A stretch of DNA of 64,000 nt from Ruminococcus flavefaciens ATCC 19208 (lineage in GTDB: Bacteria > Bacillota > Clostridia > Oscillospirales > Ruminococcaceae): contig NZ_JAEF01000016.1 in assembly GCF_000518765.1 (NCBI RefSeq), forward strand, positions 62,001-126,000, read 5' to 3'. Shown here one piece after another: positions 7,976-16,963 of the stretch. Position numbers and translations under genes: made by a program. The notes under the pieces were generated by a model, which saw only the letters and a list, made by a program, of their open reading frames with translations, was not told where the DNA came from and searched no databases. How positions within the stretch are numbered: the stretch's first letter is position 1; each line of letters opens with the position of its first letter.

Positions 7976-8550
7976 TGGATTACAAGTACCTCACTCAGGA
8001 AGTAATAGATTCGGGCGGCAGGAACATAACCTCTCCGGAAATGTTCGCGGAAGCCCGTCTGTATAACATTGAGGCTATGAAGAACAATGTCAGGCGCCGC
8101 CGCGTACACGCATTGTTCAACACATGGGTAATAACCCAGTATGTACTTGTTATCTGGTTCATGTTTTCGCTTATAATGGTATATAGCAATGATTATGTAC
8201 CAGACTGGCGGATAGCACTGGCAGCATTGGGATTTTTTGGCTATCTTATACTGGTGACCTATTTCGTATACATGAAGAACTGTCGTGAAAGGTATGTACT
8301 ATGCCTTGTGTCACTGCCTGCCATACTGATATCATTTATTTTTCTGCTATTCCCTGTGGCGAATTTCGGAATCGGCTGGTATTACAACAACGAAGAGAAC
8401 AAGCTTTCAAAAGAGCTTGGCTATCCCTCGTTCCCGAGGCTGCTGATAACTACCGTAAACAGCGATGCAGACAGAATAACTAATCTGACATACGACAGCA
8501 TACGTGAAAAGGCTAACAGAGACCACCCACACGACGGTACTTTTCTTTGA
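7975..8550 (+). CDS. Membrane protein, first of two tandem paralogues inside the fab operon
   Basis: 191 residues of unknown function. The soluble N-terminus (MDYKYLTQEVIDSGGRNITS, then EMFAEARLYN) is followed by a basic RRRR patch, three or four hydrophobic segments (about 50-70, 80-102, 108-138) and a short tail containing ELGYPSFPRL. The next gene has the same plan with matching N-terminal and post-membrane motifs, so the pair arose by duplication. The start overlaps the accB stop (TAATG), so it is an integral part of the operon. I recognise no enzyme motif. Possible roles are membrane recruitment of the synthesis enzymes or lipid sensing; both are speculation. Confidence 0.8.
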   Translation: MDYKYLTQEVIDSGGRNITSPEMFAEARLYNIEAMKNNVRRRRVHALFNTWVITQYVLVIWFMFSLIMVYSNDYVPDWRIALAALGFFGYLILVTYFVYMKNCRERYVLCLVSLPAILISFIFLLFPVANFGIGWYYNNEENKLSKELGYPSFPRLLITTVNSDADRITNLTYDSIREKANRDHPHDGTFL

Positions 8551-8554
8551 TATT

Positions 8555-9217
8555 ATGGAACTTAAATTTATAACACAGGACAATATAGACGAGTCTCACA
8601 TCAACATTACCTCTGCGGAGATGTACACCGAATTCAAGGAATACAATCAGCATATGCTTGATATGCAGAAGAAGCGCTGGAGATTTCTCCGCGATTTCTG
8701 GGCATTGTGGATAATGAACGCCATACTTCTCTTTGTGGGTATAATGACTGCTTTAATGTTAATGTGGAACGGCTCGCTGATATACATGGCAAGCGGAACG
8801 TTCATGCCCTGTTGGCTGCTTGTAGCCATATACCTGTTTCTGATGATATACTTTATAGGTATACGCAAGCTGTACAGCTGGAAGGCAGGGCTTCTGATAT
8901 CTGCCATACTTGTACCCGTAAACCTTGCGTTTATAGCCCTTGCTGCTGCAAATGCCGTTGTTATCTATTTCATGGATAAGGAGGACAGCAGCATCAGGAA
9001 CGAGATCGGCTATCCCCATTTCGCGCAGCTTGTAGGCTCGTTCAAGAGCTTTGTCAAGGACGGCGAGGTATACGGAGTAGGAGATGGCGTTGTTTACGGA
9101 GCAGGGCTTCAGTCCGAAAGTGCAGAGCAGGTACCCGAGGATCCGTTTGCGAAATACAGGATAAAACCCGAAGATGATATGGGTATGCTTGCGGATAACG
9201 ATATAAATAAGGAGTAA
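8555..9217 (+). CDS. Membrane protein, second of two tandem paralogues inside the fab operon
   Basis: I place the start at 8555 because MELKFITQDNIDESHINITS then aligns residue for residue with the N-terminus of the preceding protein; an upstream in-frame start at 8504 overlaps that gene. 220 residues: soluble N-terminus, basic KKRWRF patch, about four hydrophobic segments, then EIGYPHFAQL matching ELGYPSFPRL in the paralogue. The tail is longer and ends in acidic, low-complexity sequence (PEDPFAKYRIKPEDDMG). Five bases separate it from fabZ. Function unknown. Confidence 0.8.
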   Translation: MELKFITQDNIDESHINITSAEMYTEFKEYNQHMLDMQKKRWRFLRDFWALWIMNAILLFVGIMTALMLMWNGSLIYMASGTFMPCWLLVAIYLFLMIYFIGIRKLYSWKAGLLISAILVPVNLAFIALAAANAVVIYFMDKEDSSIRNEIGYPHFAQLVGSFKSFVKDGEVYGVGDGVVYGAGLQSESAEQVPEDPFAKYRIKPEDDMGMLADNDINKE

Positions 9218-9222
9218 TCAAA

Positions 9223-9666
9223 ATGGCTGATATACTTATGAATAAAGAACAGATAATGGAAATAATCCCTCATCGCGATCCCTTCCTTCTCATAGATGAG
9301 ATATTGGAACTGGAAGTAGGCATGAAGGTACACGCAAGAAAGTACATCAAGGAAGATGATTTCTGGTTTAAGGGACATTTTCCGGGATATCCTGTTACCC
9401 CCGGTGTGCTTATGGTTGAGATGATAGCACAGGCAGGAGCAGTATGTCTGCTGTCAAAGCCCGAATTCAAGGGTAAAGTAGGACTTTTTGGCGGTATTGA
9501 CAAGGCTAAGTTCCGCAGACAGGTAGTTCCCGGTGACGTACTTGACATTGAAGTTGAGATGATACGCCAGCGCGGTCCTGTAGGAACAGGCAAGGCTGTT
9601 GCATCAGTAGGTGGTGAAAAGGCTGTATCTTGCGAGATAACATTTATCATTGCAGATAAAAAATAA
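9223..9666 (+). CDS. fabZ: 3-hydroxyacyl-ACP dehydratase
   Basis: Dehydrates 3-hydroxyacyl-ACP in the elongation cycle. A 147-residue hot-dog protein with IPHRDPFLLIDE at 15-26, the catalytic His52 in GHFPGYPVTPG and Glu66 in LMVEMIAQAGA. GGAGT precedes the ATG. This is the only dehydratase in the cluster. Confidence 0.96.
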   Translation: MADILMNKEQIMEIIPHRDPFLLIDEILELEVGMKVHARKYIKEDDFWFKGHFPGYPVTPGVLMVEMIAQAGAVCLLSKPEFKGKVGLFGGIDKAKFRRQVVPGDVLDIEVEMIRQRGPVGTGKAVASVGGEKAVSCEITFIIADKK

Positions 9667-9688
9667 GTGACACAGGAGATCAGTATAA

Positions 9689-11041
9689 ATGTTCAGAAAA
9701 GTTCTTATCGCCAACAGAGGCGAGATAGCTGTACGAATAATAAGAGCCTGCCGAGAGCTGAGTATACGCTGCGTAGCAGTATATTCCACAGCTGACCGCA
9801 ATTCGCTCCATGCTCAGATAGCAGACGAGGCAGTATGCATAGGACCTGCTGCAACAAAGGACAGCTATCTGAATATGAACGCTATCGTACAGGCGGCGTT
9901 GAATACGGGAGCTGACGCAATCCACCCGGGCTTTGGTTTTCTCTCTGAGAATGCAGAATTTGCAAAGCTCTGTGAGGCAAACGGAATAGTTTTCATCGGT
10001 CCGTCATATAAGTCTATAGAAATGCTTGGCGACAAGGCAGCTGCAAAGGAGACTATGGCAGCAGCAGGAGTACCCGTTATCCCGGGCTCTAAGGGAGCTG
10101 TAAAGTCTCTTGAGGAAGCCCGCAAGATAGCCGACAAGGCAGGCTACCCCGTACTTGTAAAGGCTTCGGCAGGCGGCGGCGGACGCGGTATACGCCGTGT
10201 TGACAGCGCAGATGAGCTTGAAGCTCAGATGACAGCCGCACAGCAGGAGGCTAAGAACTTCTTCGGCGATGACGCGGTATATATCGAGAAATTCCTTATA
10301 AATCCGCATCATGTTGAGATACAGATAATTGCTGACAAGTACGGAAATTATTTACATCTCTGCGAGCGTGACTGCTCAATGCAGCGCCGCAACCAGAAGA
10401 TGATAGAGGAGTGCCCCAGCCCTATAGTTGACGCAGAGCTCCGTGCAAAAATGGGTGCAGCAGCAGTTACTGCGGCTAAGGAGTGCGGCTACTACAACGC
10501 AGGTACTATCGAGTTTCTCGTTGACGAGAACCACGACTTCTATTTTATGGAAATGAATACTCGTATACAGGTTGAACACCCTATAACCGAGGAAGTTACG
10601 GGCTTTGATATAGTAAAGGCACAGATAGAGATAGCAGACGGCAAGCCTCTTGAGGTAAAGCAGGAGGATATAGTAATGCGCGGTCACGCTATCGAATGCA
10701 GAATAAACGCAGAGGACCCTTCTCACGGTTTCAGGCCGTCACCGGGTACCATCACGGCACTTTATATGCCCGGCGGTCCCGGAATAAGAATAGACGGAGC
10801 CGTATATCAGGGCTATACCATAACACCTTTCTACGATTCTATGATAAGCAAGCTAATTGCTCACGGCTCTGACCGCGAGGACGCAATAAACAAGATGAGA
10901 TGGGCACTTTCGGAATTTATCGTGGAAGGCGTTGACACAAATATAGATTTTCAGCTGGAAATGATAAGGAATGCCGATTTCAGAGCAGGCAAGTATGATA
11001 TCGGTTTCCTCGGAAGATATATGGAAGAAAAGAAGAACTAA
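9689..11041 (+). CDS. accC: Biotin carboxylase subunit of acetyl-CoA carboxylase
   Basis: ATP-dependent carboxylation of the biotin on AccB. 450 residues, full length. MFRKVLIANRGEIAVRIIRA starts the pre-ATP-grasp domain; KASAGGGGRGIR is the ATP-binding glycine loop; MNTRIQVEHPITEEVTG is the catalytic signature. The sequence then runs through the normal C-terminal domain. It follows fabZ in the same operon and precedes accD and accA, so all four subunits of the carboxylase are here. Confidence 0.96.
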   Translation: MFRKVLIANRGEIAVRIIRACRELSIRCVAVYSTADRNSLHAQIADEAVCIGPAATKDSYLNMNAIVQAALNTGADAIHPGFGFLSENAEFAKLCEANGIVFIGPSYKSIEMLGDKAAAKETMAAAGVPVIPGSKGAVKSLEEARKIADKAGYPVLVKASAGGGGRGIRRVDSADELEAQMTAAQQEAKNFFGDDAVYIEKFLINPHHVEIQIIADKYGNYLHLCERDCSMQRRNQKMIEECPSPIVDAELRAKMGAAAVTAAKECGYYNAGTIEFLVDENHDFYFMEMNTRIQVEHPITEEVTGFDIVKAQIEIADGKPLEVKQEDIVMRGHAIECRINAEDPSHGFRPSPGTITALYMPGGPGIRIDGAVYQGYTITPFYDSMISKLIAHGSDREDAINKMRWALSEFIVEGVDTNIDFQLEMIRNADFRAGKYDIGFLGRYMEEKKN

Positions 11042-11050
11042 TAATAGTGA

Positions 11051-11911
11051 ATGGGGAGAAAACAATTGTTTGAAGATTTTTTTAACGTTGTAAAGAAACG
11101 CTTCAATGACGGTGAGGAAGAATACAAACCGCCTATGTTCAAATGCCCGCGCTGTCAGGATACGAGTCCTCTGTCGAAGTATGAGGAGCTTCACAGAGTA
11201 TGCCCTAAGTGTAATTACCACGGAAGGCTTTCATCTGCCGAGCGTATCGCCATAACAGTAGACAAGGGAAGCTTCAAGGAGCTTTTCGGCGGCATGAAGA
11301 GCGCAAATCCGCTGGATTTTCCTGATTATTCCGAAAAGCAGGCGGAGCTTCGTGCAGCTACAGGTCTCAGTGAGGCAGTCATCACAGGTACGGCAACCAT
11401 CAAGGGCTCACCTGTAGTTATCGGCGTAATGGACTCACGTTTTATGATGGGTTCTATGGGAAGTGTCGTAGGCGAAAAGATAACCCGCGCCTTTGAGTAT
11501 GCAACAGAGAATAAGCTCCCTGTTGTAATGTTTACGGCTTCGGGCGGAGCACGTATGCAGGAGGGTATCGTTTCTCTCATGCAGATGGCTAAGACATCGG
11601 GAGCTGTAAAGCTCCACAGCGATGCAGGCGGACTTTATATAGCAGTAATGACAGATCCGACAACAGGCGGCGTTACAGCCAGCTTTGCGTCACTTGGCGA
11701 TATAATCATCGCAGAGCCTAAGGTGCTTATCGGTTTTGCAGGCAGAAGAGTTATCGAGGGAACTATCAAGCAGAGACTTCCCGAGGACTTCCAGCTTGCA
11801 GAATTCATGTACGACAAGGGCTTTGTGGATATGATAGTTGAGCGCAGAAAGATGAGGAGCGTACTCTCGCATCTTCTGAAGCTCCACGGATTTTACCCTA
11901 AGGAGGCGTGA
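11051..11911 (+). CDS. accD: Acetyl-CoA carboxylase carboxyltransferase beta subunit
   Basis: Transfers the carboxyl group from biotin to acetyl-CoA together with AccA. Up to 286 residues: the N-terminal zinc ribbon CPRC...CPKC (about 35-57), then the crotonase-like core with [10 protein letters not shown] and the C-terminal [18 protein letters not shown]. The start is uncertain: ATG at 11051 has no clear ribosome site, whereas TTG at 11066 has GGGGAGAA at a good distance and would give [13 protein letters not shown]. Either start keeps the whole domain. Confidence 0.95.
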   Translation: MGRKQLFEDFFNVVKKRFNDGEEEYKPPMFKCPRCQDTSPLSKYEELHRVCPKCNYHGRLSSAERIAITVDKGSFKELFGGMKSANPLDFPDYSEKQAELRAATGLSEAVITGTATIKGSPVVIGVMDSRFMMGSMGSVVGEKITRAFEYATENKLPVVMFTASGGARMQEGIVSLMQMAKTSGAVKLHSDAGGLYIAVMTDPTTGGVTASFASLGDIIIAEPKVLIGFAGRRVIEGTIKQRLPEDFQLAEFMYDKGFVDMIVERRKMRSVLSHLLKLHGFYPKEA

Positions 11912-11913
11912 GC

Positions 11914-12720
11914 ATGGAAGACAAGAAAACAGCGTGGGAACGCCTTCAGCTCATTCACACCAAGGGCAGACCCACTATAAAGGACTATATACCGCAGGTA
12001 TTCACAGATTGGTATGAAATGCACGGCGACCGTCTTTTCGGCGATGACAGAGCTATCATCGGCGGACTTGCAAGACTTGACGGCGAGCCTGTTACAATAA
12101 TAGCAGAGGTAAAGGGCAGGGATATCAACGAGAATAAATCCTGCAACTTTGCAATGCCCCACCCCGAGGGCTACAGAAAGGCACTCAGGATAGCCCGTCA
12201 GGCTGAGAAGTTCCACAGACCAATAATATGCTTTATAGATACTCCCGGCGCATTCTGCGGAGTTGCTGCTGAGGAGCGCGGACAGGGCGAGGCTATCGCA
12301 AAGAATATCGCAGAGTTTATGACTCTCCGTACACCTATAATATCTATCGTGCTTGGTGAAGGCGGAAGCGGCGGCGCACTTGCTCTCGGCGTATGTGATG
12401 AGCTTGCTATGCTTGAAAATGCAGAATACTCCGTATTATCGCCAAGAGGCTTTGCAAGCATACTCTGGAAGGACGCATCACGCGAGCAGGAAGCAAGCGA
12501 AATAATGAAGATAACCGCAGAGGATATGGTGCGTTTGGGCGTTGCCGAAGCCATAATCGAAGAGCCTCTCGGAGGCGCACATAACGATTTAGACAAAATT
12601 TCAGAAAATATACACGAATATTTGTCACAGAAAATACCTGAAAAATGCAAAAAAGATATTGACGTTTTGCTTAAAGAACGCTATACTAAATTTAGAAAAA
12701 TCGGAGCGTTCACAGAATGA
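11914..12720 (+). CDS. accA: Acetyl-CoA carboxylase carboxyltransferase alpha subunit
   Basis: Partner of AccD. ATG at 11914 is preferred over the GTG at 11908 because AGGAGG (11901-11906) is seven bases upstream. 268 residues: KGRPTIKDYIPQVFTDWYEMHGDR near the N-terminus, FIDTPGAFCGVAAEERGQGEAIA in the middle, and LGEGGSGGALALG for the oxyanion region. The N-terminal helical extension found in proteobacterial AccA is shorter, as usual in this group. Confidence 0.95.
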   Translation: MEDKKTAWERLQLIHTKGRPTIKDYIPQVFTDWYEMHGDRLFGDDRAIIGGLARLDGEPVTIIAEVKGRDINENKSCNFAMPHPEGYRKALRIARQAEKFHRPIICFIDTPGAFCGVAAEERGQGEAIAKNIAEFMTLRTPIISIVLGEGGSGGALALGVCDELAMLENAEYSVLSPRGFASILWKDASREQEASEIMKITAEDMVRLGVAEAIIEEPLGGAHNDLDKISENIHEYLSQKIPEKCKKDIDVLLKERYTKFRKIGAFTE

Positions 12721-12762
12721 TCCGGTTTTGAGAAAAAATAAAGAAAAATGGAGGACCTTGTA

Positions 12763-12999
12763 ATGATTTTTGAAAAACTCAAAGATATTATTGCAGAACA
12801 GCTCAGCGTAGAGGCAGATGAGGTTAGCCTTGAATCTAATATCCAGGATGATCTCGGTGCAGATTCACTCGACGTTGTAGATCTTATCACAACTATCGAG
12901 GACGAATTTGACATCTCTATCCCCGATGAGGCTGTAGAGGAGATAAAGACAGTAGGAGATATAGTTAACTACATCGAGAAGAATACAGACGCTGAGTAA
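12763..12999 (+). CDS. acpP: Acyl carrier protein
   Basis: 78-residue acidic four-helix carrier. The start at 12763 has GGAGG eight bases upstream; that GGAGG lies inside a longer in-frame reading starting at 12748, which is therefore unlikely. The phosphopantetheine attachment site is [12 protein letters not shown] (Ser35). It closes the fab operon and is followed at once by a strong terminator. Last-gene placement, instead of next to fabD or fabF, differs from E. coli and B. subtilis. Confidence 0.96.
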   Translation: MIFEKLKDIIAEQLSVEADEVSLESNIQDDLGADSLDVVDLITTIEDEFDISIPDEAVEEIKTVGDIVNYIEKNTDAE

Positions 13000-13013
13000 T
13001 AAGCGTATAACTT

Positions 13014-13043
13014 CCCCCGATTTATAGTCGGGGGATTTTTTTA
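13014..13043 (+). terminator. Rho-independent terminator of the fab operon
   Basis: CCCCCGA (13014-13020) and TCGGGGG (13028-13034) pair around a seven-base loop and are followed by A and a run of seven T. Confidence 0.92.
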
Positions 13044-13177
13044 TTATTGCGGCGGTGTAAAAAGTATGGTAATATAAAATAAGAAATTTTTTTTGTAATT
13101 TTGCAGCACTTTCGTTTTTTCACCGAATGTTATTTATGAAAGGTCGATCTTCATTATATAGATAAGGAGGGAAGAAC

Positions 13178-13744
13178 ATGACAGGGAACGAGCTGAAGGA
13201 GCTTCTCGGCACATCTCCTGCGGAATGCCACAGGAGACTTATGAAGGAATACGGCAGATATGTTTATGCTATAGTGTTCAATAAGCTGAGAAGCTGCGGC
13301 GTACGTGAGGATATCGAGGAGTGTGTCTGCGATGTGTTCACAGATATATTCATAAAGTTCGAGTACGACGAGAAATACGTAAACGATATCAAAGGCTATA
13401 TCGGAACTATCGCAAAGCGCAAGGCAATAGACCGTTTCAGAGTCCTTTCAGCCGCAAACATTCATAACGCATACACAGACGAAGAGGAAATGGCGGAGCT
13501 TGTTTCCGATTTCAGCGTTGATGAACACGTTGACAGTTCTGAACTCCGCAAGATCCTCCTTCAGAAGATAAAAGAGCTGGGCGAGCCTGATAGCACCATA
13601 CTTATGCAGAAATTCTATTACAACCGCAAATCAACGGAGATAGCGGAGGCTGTATCTATGACGGCATCGTCCGTTCGCTCTCGATGTACAAGGGCTATGG
13701 AGAAACTTCGCAGAAAGCTTGCCGAAGTCGGTATTACAAGGTAA
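13178..13744 (+). CDS. ECF-type RNA polymerase sigma factor
   Basis: 188 residues with the two domains of extracytoplasmic-function sigma factors. Region 2 spans about 20-90 (YGRYVYAIVFNKLRSCG, DIEECVCDVFTDIF, GYIGTIAKRKAIDRFR) and region 4 about 135-185 (ILMQKFYYNRKSTEIAEAVS then SVRSRCTRAMEKLRRKL, the -35 recognition helix-turn-helix). A strong AAGGAGGG stands upstream. The gene directly downstream encodes a single-pass membrane protein, so this is a sigma/anti-sigma pair that should sense something outside the membrane. No target promoter consensus could be derived from one window. Confidence 0.9.
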   Translation: MTGNELKELLGTSPAECHRRLMKEYGRYVYAIVFNKLRSCGVREDIEECVCDVFTDIFIKFEYDEKYVNDIKGYIGTIAKRKAIDRFRVLSAANIHNAYTDEEEMAELVSDFSVDEHVDSSELRKILLQKIKELGEPDSTILMQKFYYNRKSTEIAEAVSMTASSVRSRCTRAMEKLRRKLAEVGITR

Positions 13745-13757
13745 AGGAGGAGCAGCT

Positions 13758-15698
13758 ATGAAAAAAATAGATCTATTCGATACGTTTGAGAATGCTGAGG
13801 ACGAGCTTATGGAAGATTTTACTGATATGAGTCCCGAGATAAGCGATGAAAAGCTTGATAAGCTGCTCGCGGTAAGTGAAAGGAACTATGAAAAGAAAAA
13901 GGCAGAAATAGAAAGAACAAGGAAAGCAGATAATACAGATGATGAGAATATGGTAAGTGGCGTTGAACGTGTAAAGAGAACCGTATGGCTCAGACCTGCT
14001 GCAATGGCGGCATCTTTCGTGCTCATAGCAGGCACGGTAATCGGCAGCATAGTTTTGTTTAACAGGGGTAAAAGCAAAAAGGATCTGTTTAATAGCGATG
14101 ACCTGAGCAATACGGATAATGGTGCTTTGCCGGATGTCTATACCGATAAAGAGGCTCTTATCGAACTCTGTTCCAATGCAACAAAACATTATGACAAGAT
14201 TGAAGCAACATATGTACACGAGTTTTCAAATAGCGATTATATAAGGACCACAAATACTAAACTTGAATATGATGTCAAAGGAAATTATTTGTTTGCCGAT
14301 GAAAAAGAACGTCAGGACAGTTTAAAAGGATTATACTCAACCTTTGATAGTCGGTTTGTTAGCTACTTTTACAACAATAAAGGGGTACACATTAATAATG
14401 AAGAAACATTCGAGGTATCTACTTACGAGGATGATTGGTATAAAGAAAATGTATATATAGTATGTGAGGATTTCTATGATCCGAAATACATCTTTAGTAC
14501 AGAGCCTGACAGTTATATCAGATCGGAAAGAATAAAAAGATCAGATACATGGTCGATAACAGGCAAGGACACCGTCTGCGGCAGAGAATGTGTAGTTGTT
14601 GAGACAGAACATGAATACGGTAAGGAGACTGAGTATATTGATGCTGAGACAGGAGTAGAGCTAAAATATGTATATGACGGAAACTACGATGATGAAAAGG
14701 CAAAATTTGAGGTAACGGATATAAATTATAATGACGAAGCTCATGTTACTTCTCCTCTTGAATTCAGACAGAGGATAGAAGAGAACGGTTATGAGTCCTT
14801 CGTAAGCTTTGCAATTGATGAAAACGGCAACAGAGTTGACCCTGCCGTTCAAAACAACCTTGATTTCCTCGGTATCCCCGATAAGCCGTTCACAACGGCA
14901 GCAAAGACTACGGCTGTAGCTACTACAGAGACTGCAACAACAGAGACGATACGGGCAGACTCGTCTTATACTGATGATATGGATCAGGAAAGCATCATAA
15001 AGCTTTGTAAGACTGCTGCCAAGCATTATGACAGAGCATATGCCGTTTACAAGGAAGAAAGTACGACCAAGGAAAGCGGTGAAAAAAACACAAGAAAATA
15101 TTTGGTGCAATATGATACGATAAATAAAACTATCATGTCTGAATGTAATGAAGTTTCTTCAGGCGGTGATGATGGAAATGATTTTGAAAGAAATACTGTT
15201 GGTTATTGGTATAAGGACAGAAATGTCACCGTACACCCCGAGAACGGAACTTATGATATAGCAGATACATCCGAGAATCCGAAAATGTTTTATAGATATG
15301 AATTTGCGCTTGATCTGTCATCTGATATGTTTGCCGAAGAATTGGAACGTGAAAAGCAGTACTGGTCGATAACGGGCAGAGATACGGTTTGCGGCAGGGA
15401 ATGTATAGTTATAACTATGGAATATCCATACACGGGCTCTTATATATATATCGACATTGAAACAGGTGCAGTACTGAAGAAAATATGCGATTTGGGCAGT
15501 ACAAATTATGAACTTCAGGCATTGACTGTAAAATATGATGATGAAGCGGGAGAATTTATGACACCTGCCGAATTTAAAAAGAGAATTGAAGATGTCGGAT
15601 TTAAGCTTAACAAAAAGTATAAGGCTGACGGAATGGCAGCAATGGAGACCGATGACCCCCTTGACCTCAATTTTCTTGATATACCGCTTGTAAGATAG
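13758..15698 (+). CDS. Putative membrane anti-sigma factor with duplicated outer domain
   Basis: Start at 13758 follows AAAGGAGGAGC; an in-frame reading from 13719 overlaps the sigma gene and is disfavoured. 646 residues: acidic cytoplasmic segment (1-75), one transmembrane helix (about 80-101), then two outer repeats (about 129-375 and 405-640) joined by a Thr/Ala-rich linker. Each repeat has a helix of the form LC-N/K-x-A-x-KHYD, then WSITG-K/R-DTVCGREC, YID-x-ETG, and a late PLEFRQRIEENGYE-type helix. The paired cysteines in VCGREC may form a disulphide. The repeat with its ETG turn recalls RseB/LolA-like sensors (inference). No HxxxCxxC zinc motif is seen in the cytoplasmic part. Confidence 0.7.
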   Translation: MKKIDLFDTFENAEDELMEDFTDMSPEISDEKLDKLLAVSERNYEKKKAEIERTRKADNTDDENMVSGVERVKRTVWLRPAAMAASFVLIAGTVIGSIVLFNRGKSKKDLFNSDDLSNTDNGALPDVYTDKEALIELCSNATKHYDKIEATYVHEFSNSDYIRTTNTKLEYDVKGNYLFADEKERQDSLKGLYSTFDSRFVSYFYNNKGVHINNEETFEVSTYEDDWYKENVYIVCEDFYDPKYIFSTEPDSYIRSERIKRSDTWSITGKDTVCGRECVVVETEHEYGKETEYIDAETGVELKYVYDGNYDDEKAKFEVTDINYNDEAHVTSPLEFRQRIEENGYESFVSFAIDENGNRVDPAVQNNLDFLGIPDKPFTTAAKTTAVATTETATTETIRADSSYTDDMDQESIIKLCKTAAKHYDRAYAVYKEESTTKESGEKNTRKYLVQYDTINKTIMSECNEVSSGGDDGNDFERNTVGYWYKDRNVTVHPENGTYDIADTSENPKMFYRYEFALDLSSDMFAEELEREKQYWSITGRDTVCGRECIVITMEYPYTGSYIYIDIETGAVLKKICDLGSTNYELQALTVKYDDEAGEFMTPAEFKKRIEDVGFKLNKKYKADGMAAMETDDPLDLNFLDIPLVR

Positions 15699-15800
15699 AA
15701 CGTGACATCACAAAAACATGATATAAAAATTATTGGGGAAAATAATTTATATAGGGTATTACAATAACTTGCAGCGGATAAAAAAGAAAATTTGTGTTTA

Positions 15801-15829
15801 AAGCCCCGACTTTACAGTCGGGGCTTTTG
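15801..15829 (+). terminator. Terminator after the sigma/anti-sigma operon
   Basis: AAGCCCCGAC (15801-15810) pairs perfectly with GTCGGGGCTT (15817-15826) around TTTACA, followed by TT. Confidence 0.85.
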
Positions 15830-15873
15830 CCTGCTTTCACAAAAATCCGGCTGTTGAATGTTAAAAATTCCAC

Positions 15874-15902
15874 TTGCAATTGACTATTTAAAGTGGTATA
15901 AT
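15874..15902 (+). promoter_or_regulatory. Promoter of the ATPase/2-oxoacid oxidoreductase operon
   Basis: TTGCAA (15874-15879), 17 bases, TATAAT (15897-15902), 42 bases before the next start codon. Confidence 0.75.
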
Positions 15903-15944
15903 ATAAGTTGTAGGATTTTTCACAAACAAGCTAAGAGGATATTT

Positions 15945-16601
15945 ATGAAGAATATAAAGATAATCACAGGTCATTACGGAAGCGGAAAGACCAATTTCTC
16001 GGTAAATCTTGCGGTAAAAGCCGCAGCCGAGGGAAAGTCCGCAGCCATAGTCGATCTTGATATAGTAAATCCCTATTTCCGAACAGCGGATTTTCGTGAT
16101 CTTTTCGAGGAAAAGGGCATAAGGCTCATCGCTCCCGATTTTGCAAGGAGCAATCTCGATATCCCGTCCATACAGTTCGATGTAGTCGAGCTGGCTACCG
16201 ATGAGGACTGCCTTATAATAGATGTAGGCGGCGACGACGCAGGTGCTGTTGCACTTGGACGCTATGCCGATGATCTTGAGCAGTTCAAGGACAGTATCGA
16301 GATGTATTACGTCATCAATCAGCGCCGCTACCTTACCAATACAGCAGAAGAGGTAACAAAGCTGATGTATGAGATAGAGGCTGCATCACGCATGAGGCAT
16401 ACCGCTATCATAAACAACACAAATCTCGGATGTGAGACAAGTCTTGAGATAATAGATCAGTCCCGCAGCTTTGCTGAAGAGACCTCAAGACTCACAGGAC
16501 TTCCCGTGAAGTATACGGTATATCCCGAGGACATCGCAGAGCTTTCAGACAAGCCCGATGTTTTTTCGGCTAAGATATATGTAAAGCCCATCTGGGGCTG
16601 A
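15945..16601 (+). CDS. P-loop ATPase of the MinD/ParA/CobQ type
   Basis: Start at 15945 because it follows the promoter at 15874-15902 and gives MKNIKIITGHYGSGKT; a longer in-frame reading begins upstream of that promoter. 218 residues. Walker A is GHYGSGKT (about 9-16), the deviant-type switch is VDLDIVNPYFRTADF, and LIIDVGGDDAGAVALG is the Walker B region. Proteins of this type commonly sit beside ferredoxin-dependent 2-oxoacid oxidoreductase genes, and here the ferredoxin subunit follows about 125 bases on. A role in cofactor or cluster delivery to that enzyme is plausible but unproved. Confidence 0.75.
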   Translation: MKNIKIITGHYGSGKTNFSVNLAVKAAAEGKSAAIVDLDIVNPYFRTADFRDLFEEKGIRLIAPDFARSNLDIPSIQFDVVELATDEDCLIIDVGGDDAGAVALGRYADDLEQFKDSIEMYYVINQRRYLTNTAEEVTKLMYEIEAASRMRHTAIINNTNLGCETSLEIIDQSRSFAEETSRLTGLPVKYTVYPEDIAELSDKPDVFSAKIYVKPIWG

Positions 16602-16608
16602 TTATGAT

Positions 16609-16686
16609 AATTCGGAATGCGGAATTCGGAATGCGGAATTGAGTGTGAAAGCTTGATCACGGATTCCAAACCCCGAATTCCTGATT
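16609..16686. repeat. GGAATGCGGAATT-type repeat
   Basis: TTCGGAATGCGGAATTCGGA then ATGCGGAATT in tandem, followed further on by CCGAATTCCTGATT, giving a partial inverted arrangement. The same unit recurs at 58920-59041. It sits between the ATPase and ferredoxin genes. Confidence 0.7.
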
Positions 16687-16726
16687 AGACCATAGAATTT
16701 ATCAATCTGAAAGGAGCGAAAGGTGT

Positions 16727-16933
16727 ATGGAAAAAATGACAGTAATAACTGAACGCTGCAAAGGCTGCGGACTGTGTACAGCTGCCTGTCCTAAGAAGAT
16801 CGTTGTTCTTCAGAAGGAGCACCGTAACAAGAAGGGCTATTTCTATGCAGAGTGTACCGACCAGTCAGCTTGCATAAGCTGTGCAATGTGCGCAACAATG
16901 TGTCCTGACTGTGCTATCGTTATTCAAAAATAA
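16727..16933 (+). CDS. korD: Ferredoxin-like delta subunit of 2-oxoacid:ferredoxin oxidoreductase
   Basis: 68 residues with two [4Fe-4S] motifs: CKGCGLCTAACP (about 11-22) and CISCAMCATMCP. It carries electrons from the thiamine-diphosphate active site to soluble ferredoxin. AAAGGAG precedes the start. Its place directly before the alpha, beta and gamma genes gives the order D-A-B-C seen in KOR-type operons. Confidence 0.9.
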   Translation: MEKMTVITERCKGCGLCTAACPKKIVVLQKEHRNKKGYFYAECTDQSACISCAMCATMCPDCAIVIQK

Positions 16934-16963
16934 TTTATATTCGTTGAAAGGAGCTGTTTAGCT

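Noticed and set aside
8504..8557. Longer N-terminus for the second fab-operon membrane protein
   Set aside because: The extension overlaps the preceding gene and destroys alignment with the paralogue, which begins at the matching Met.
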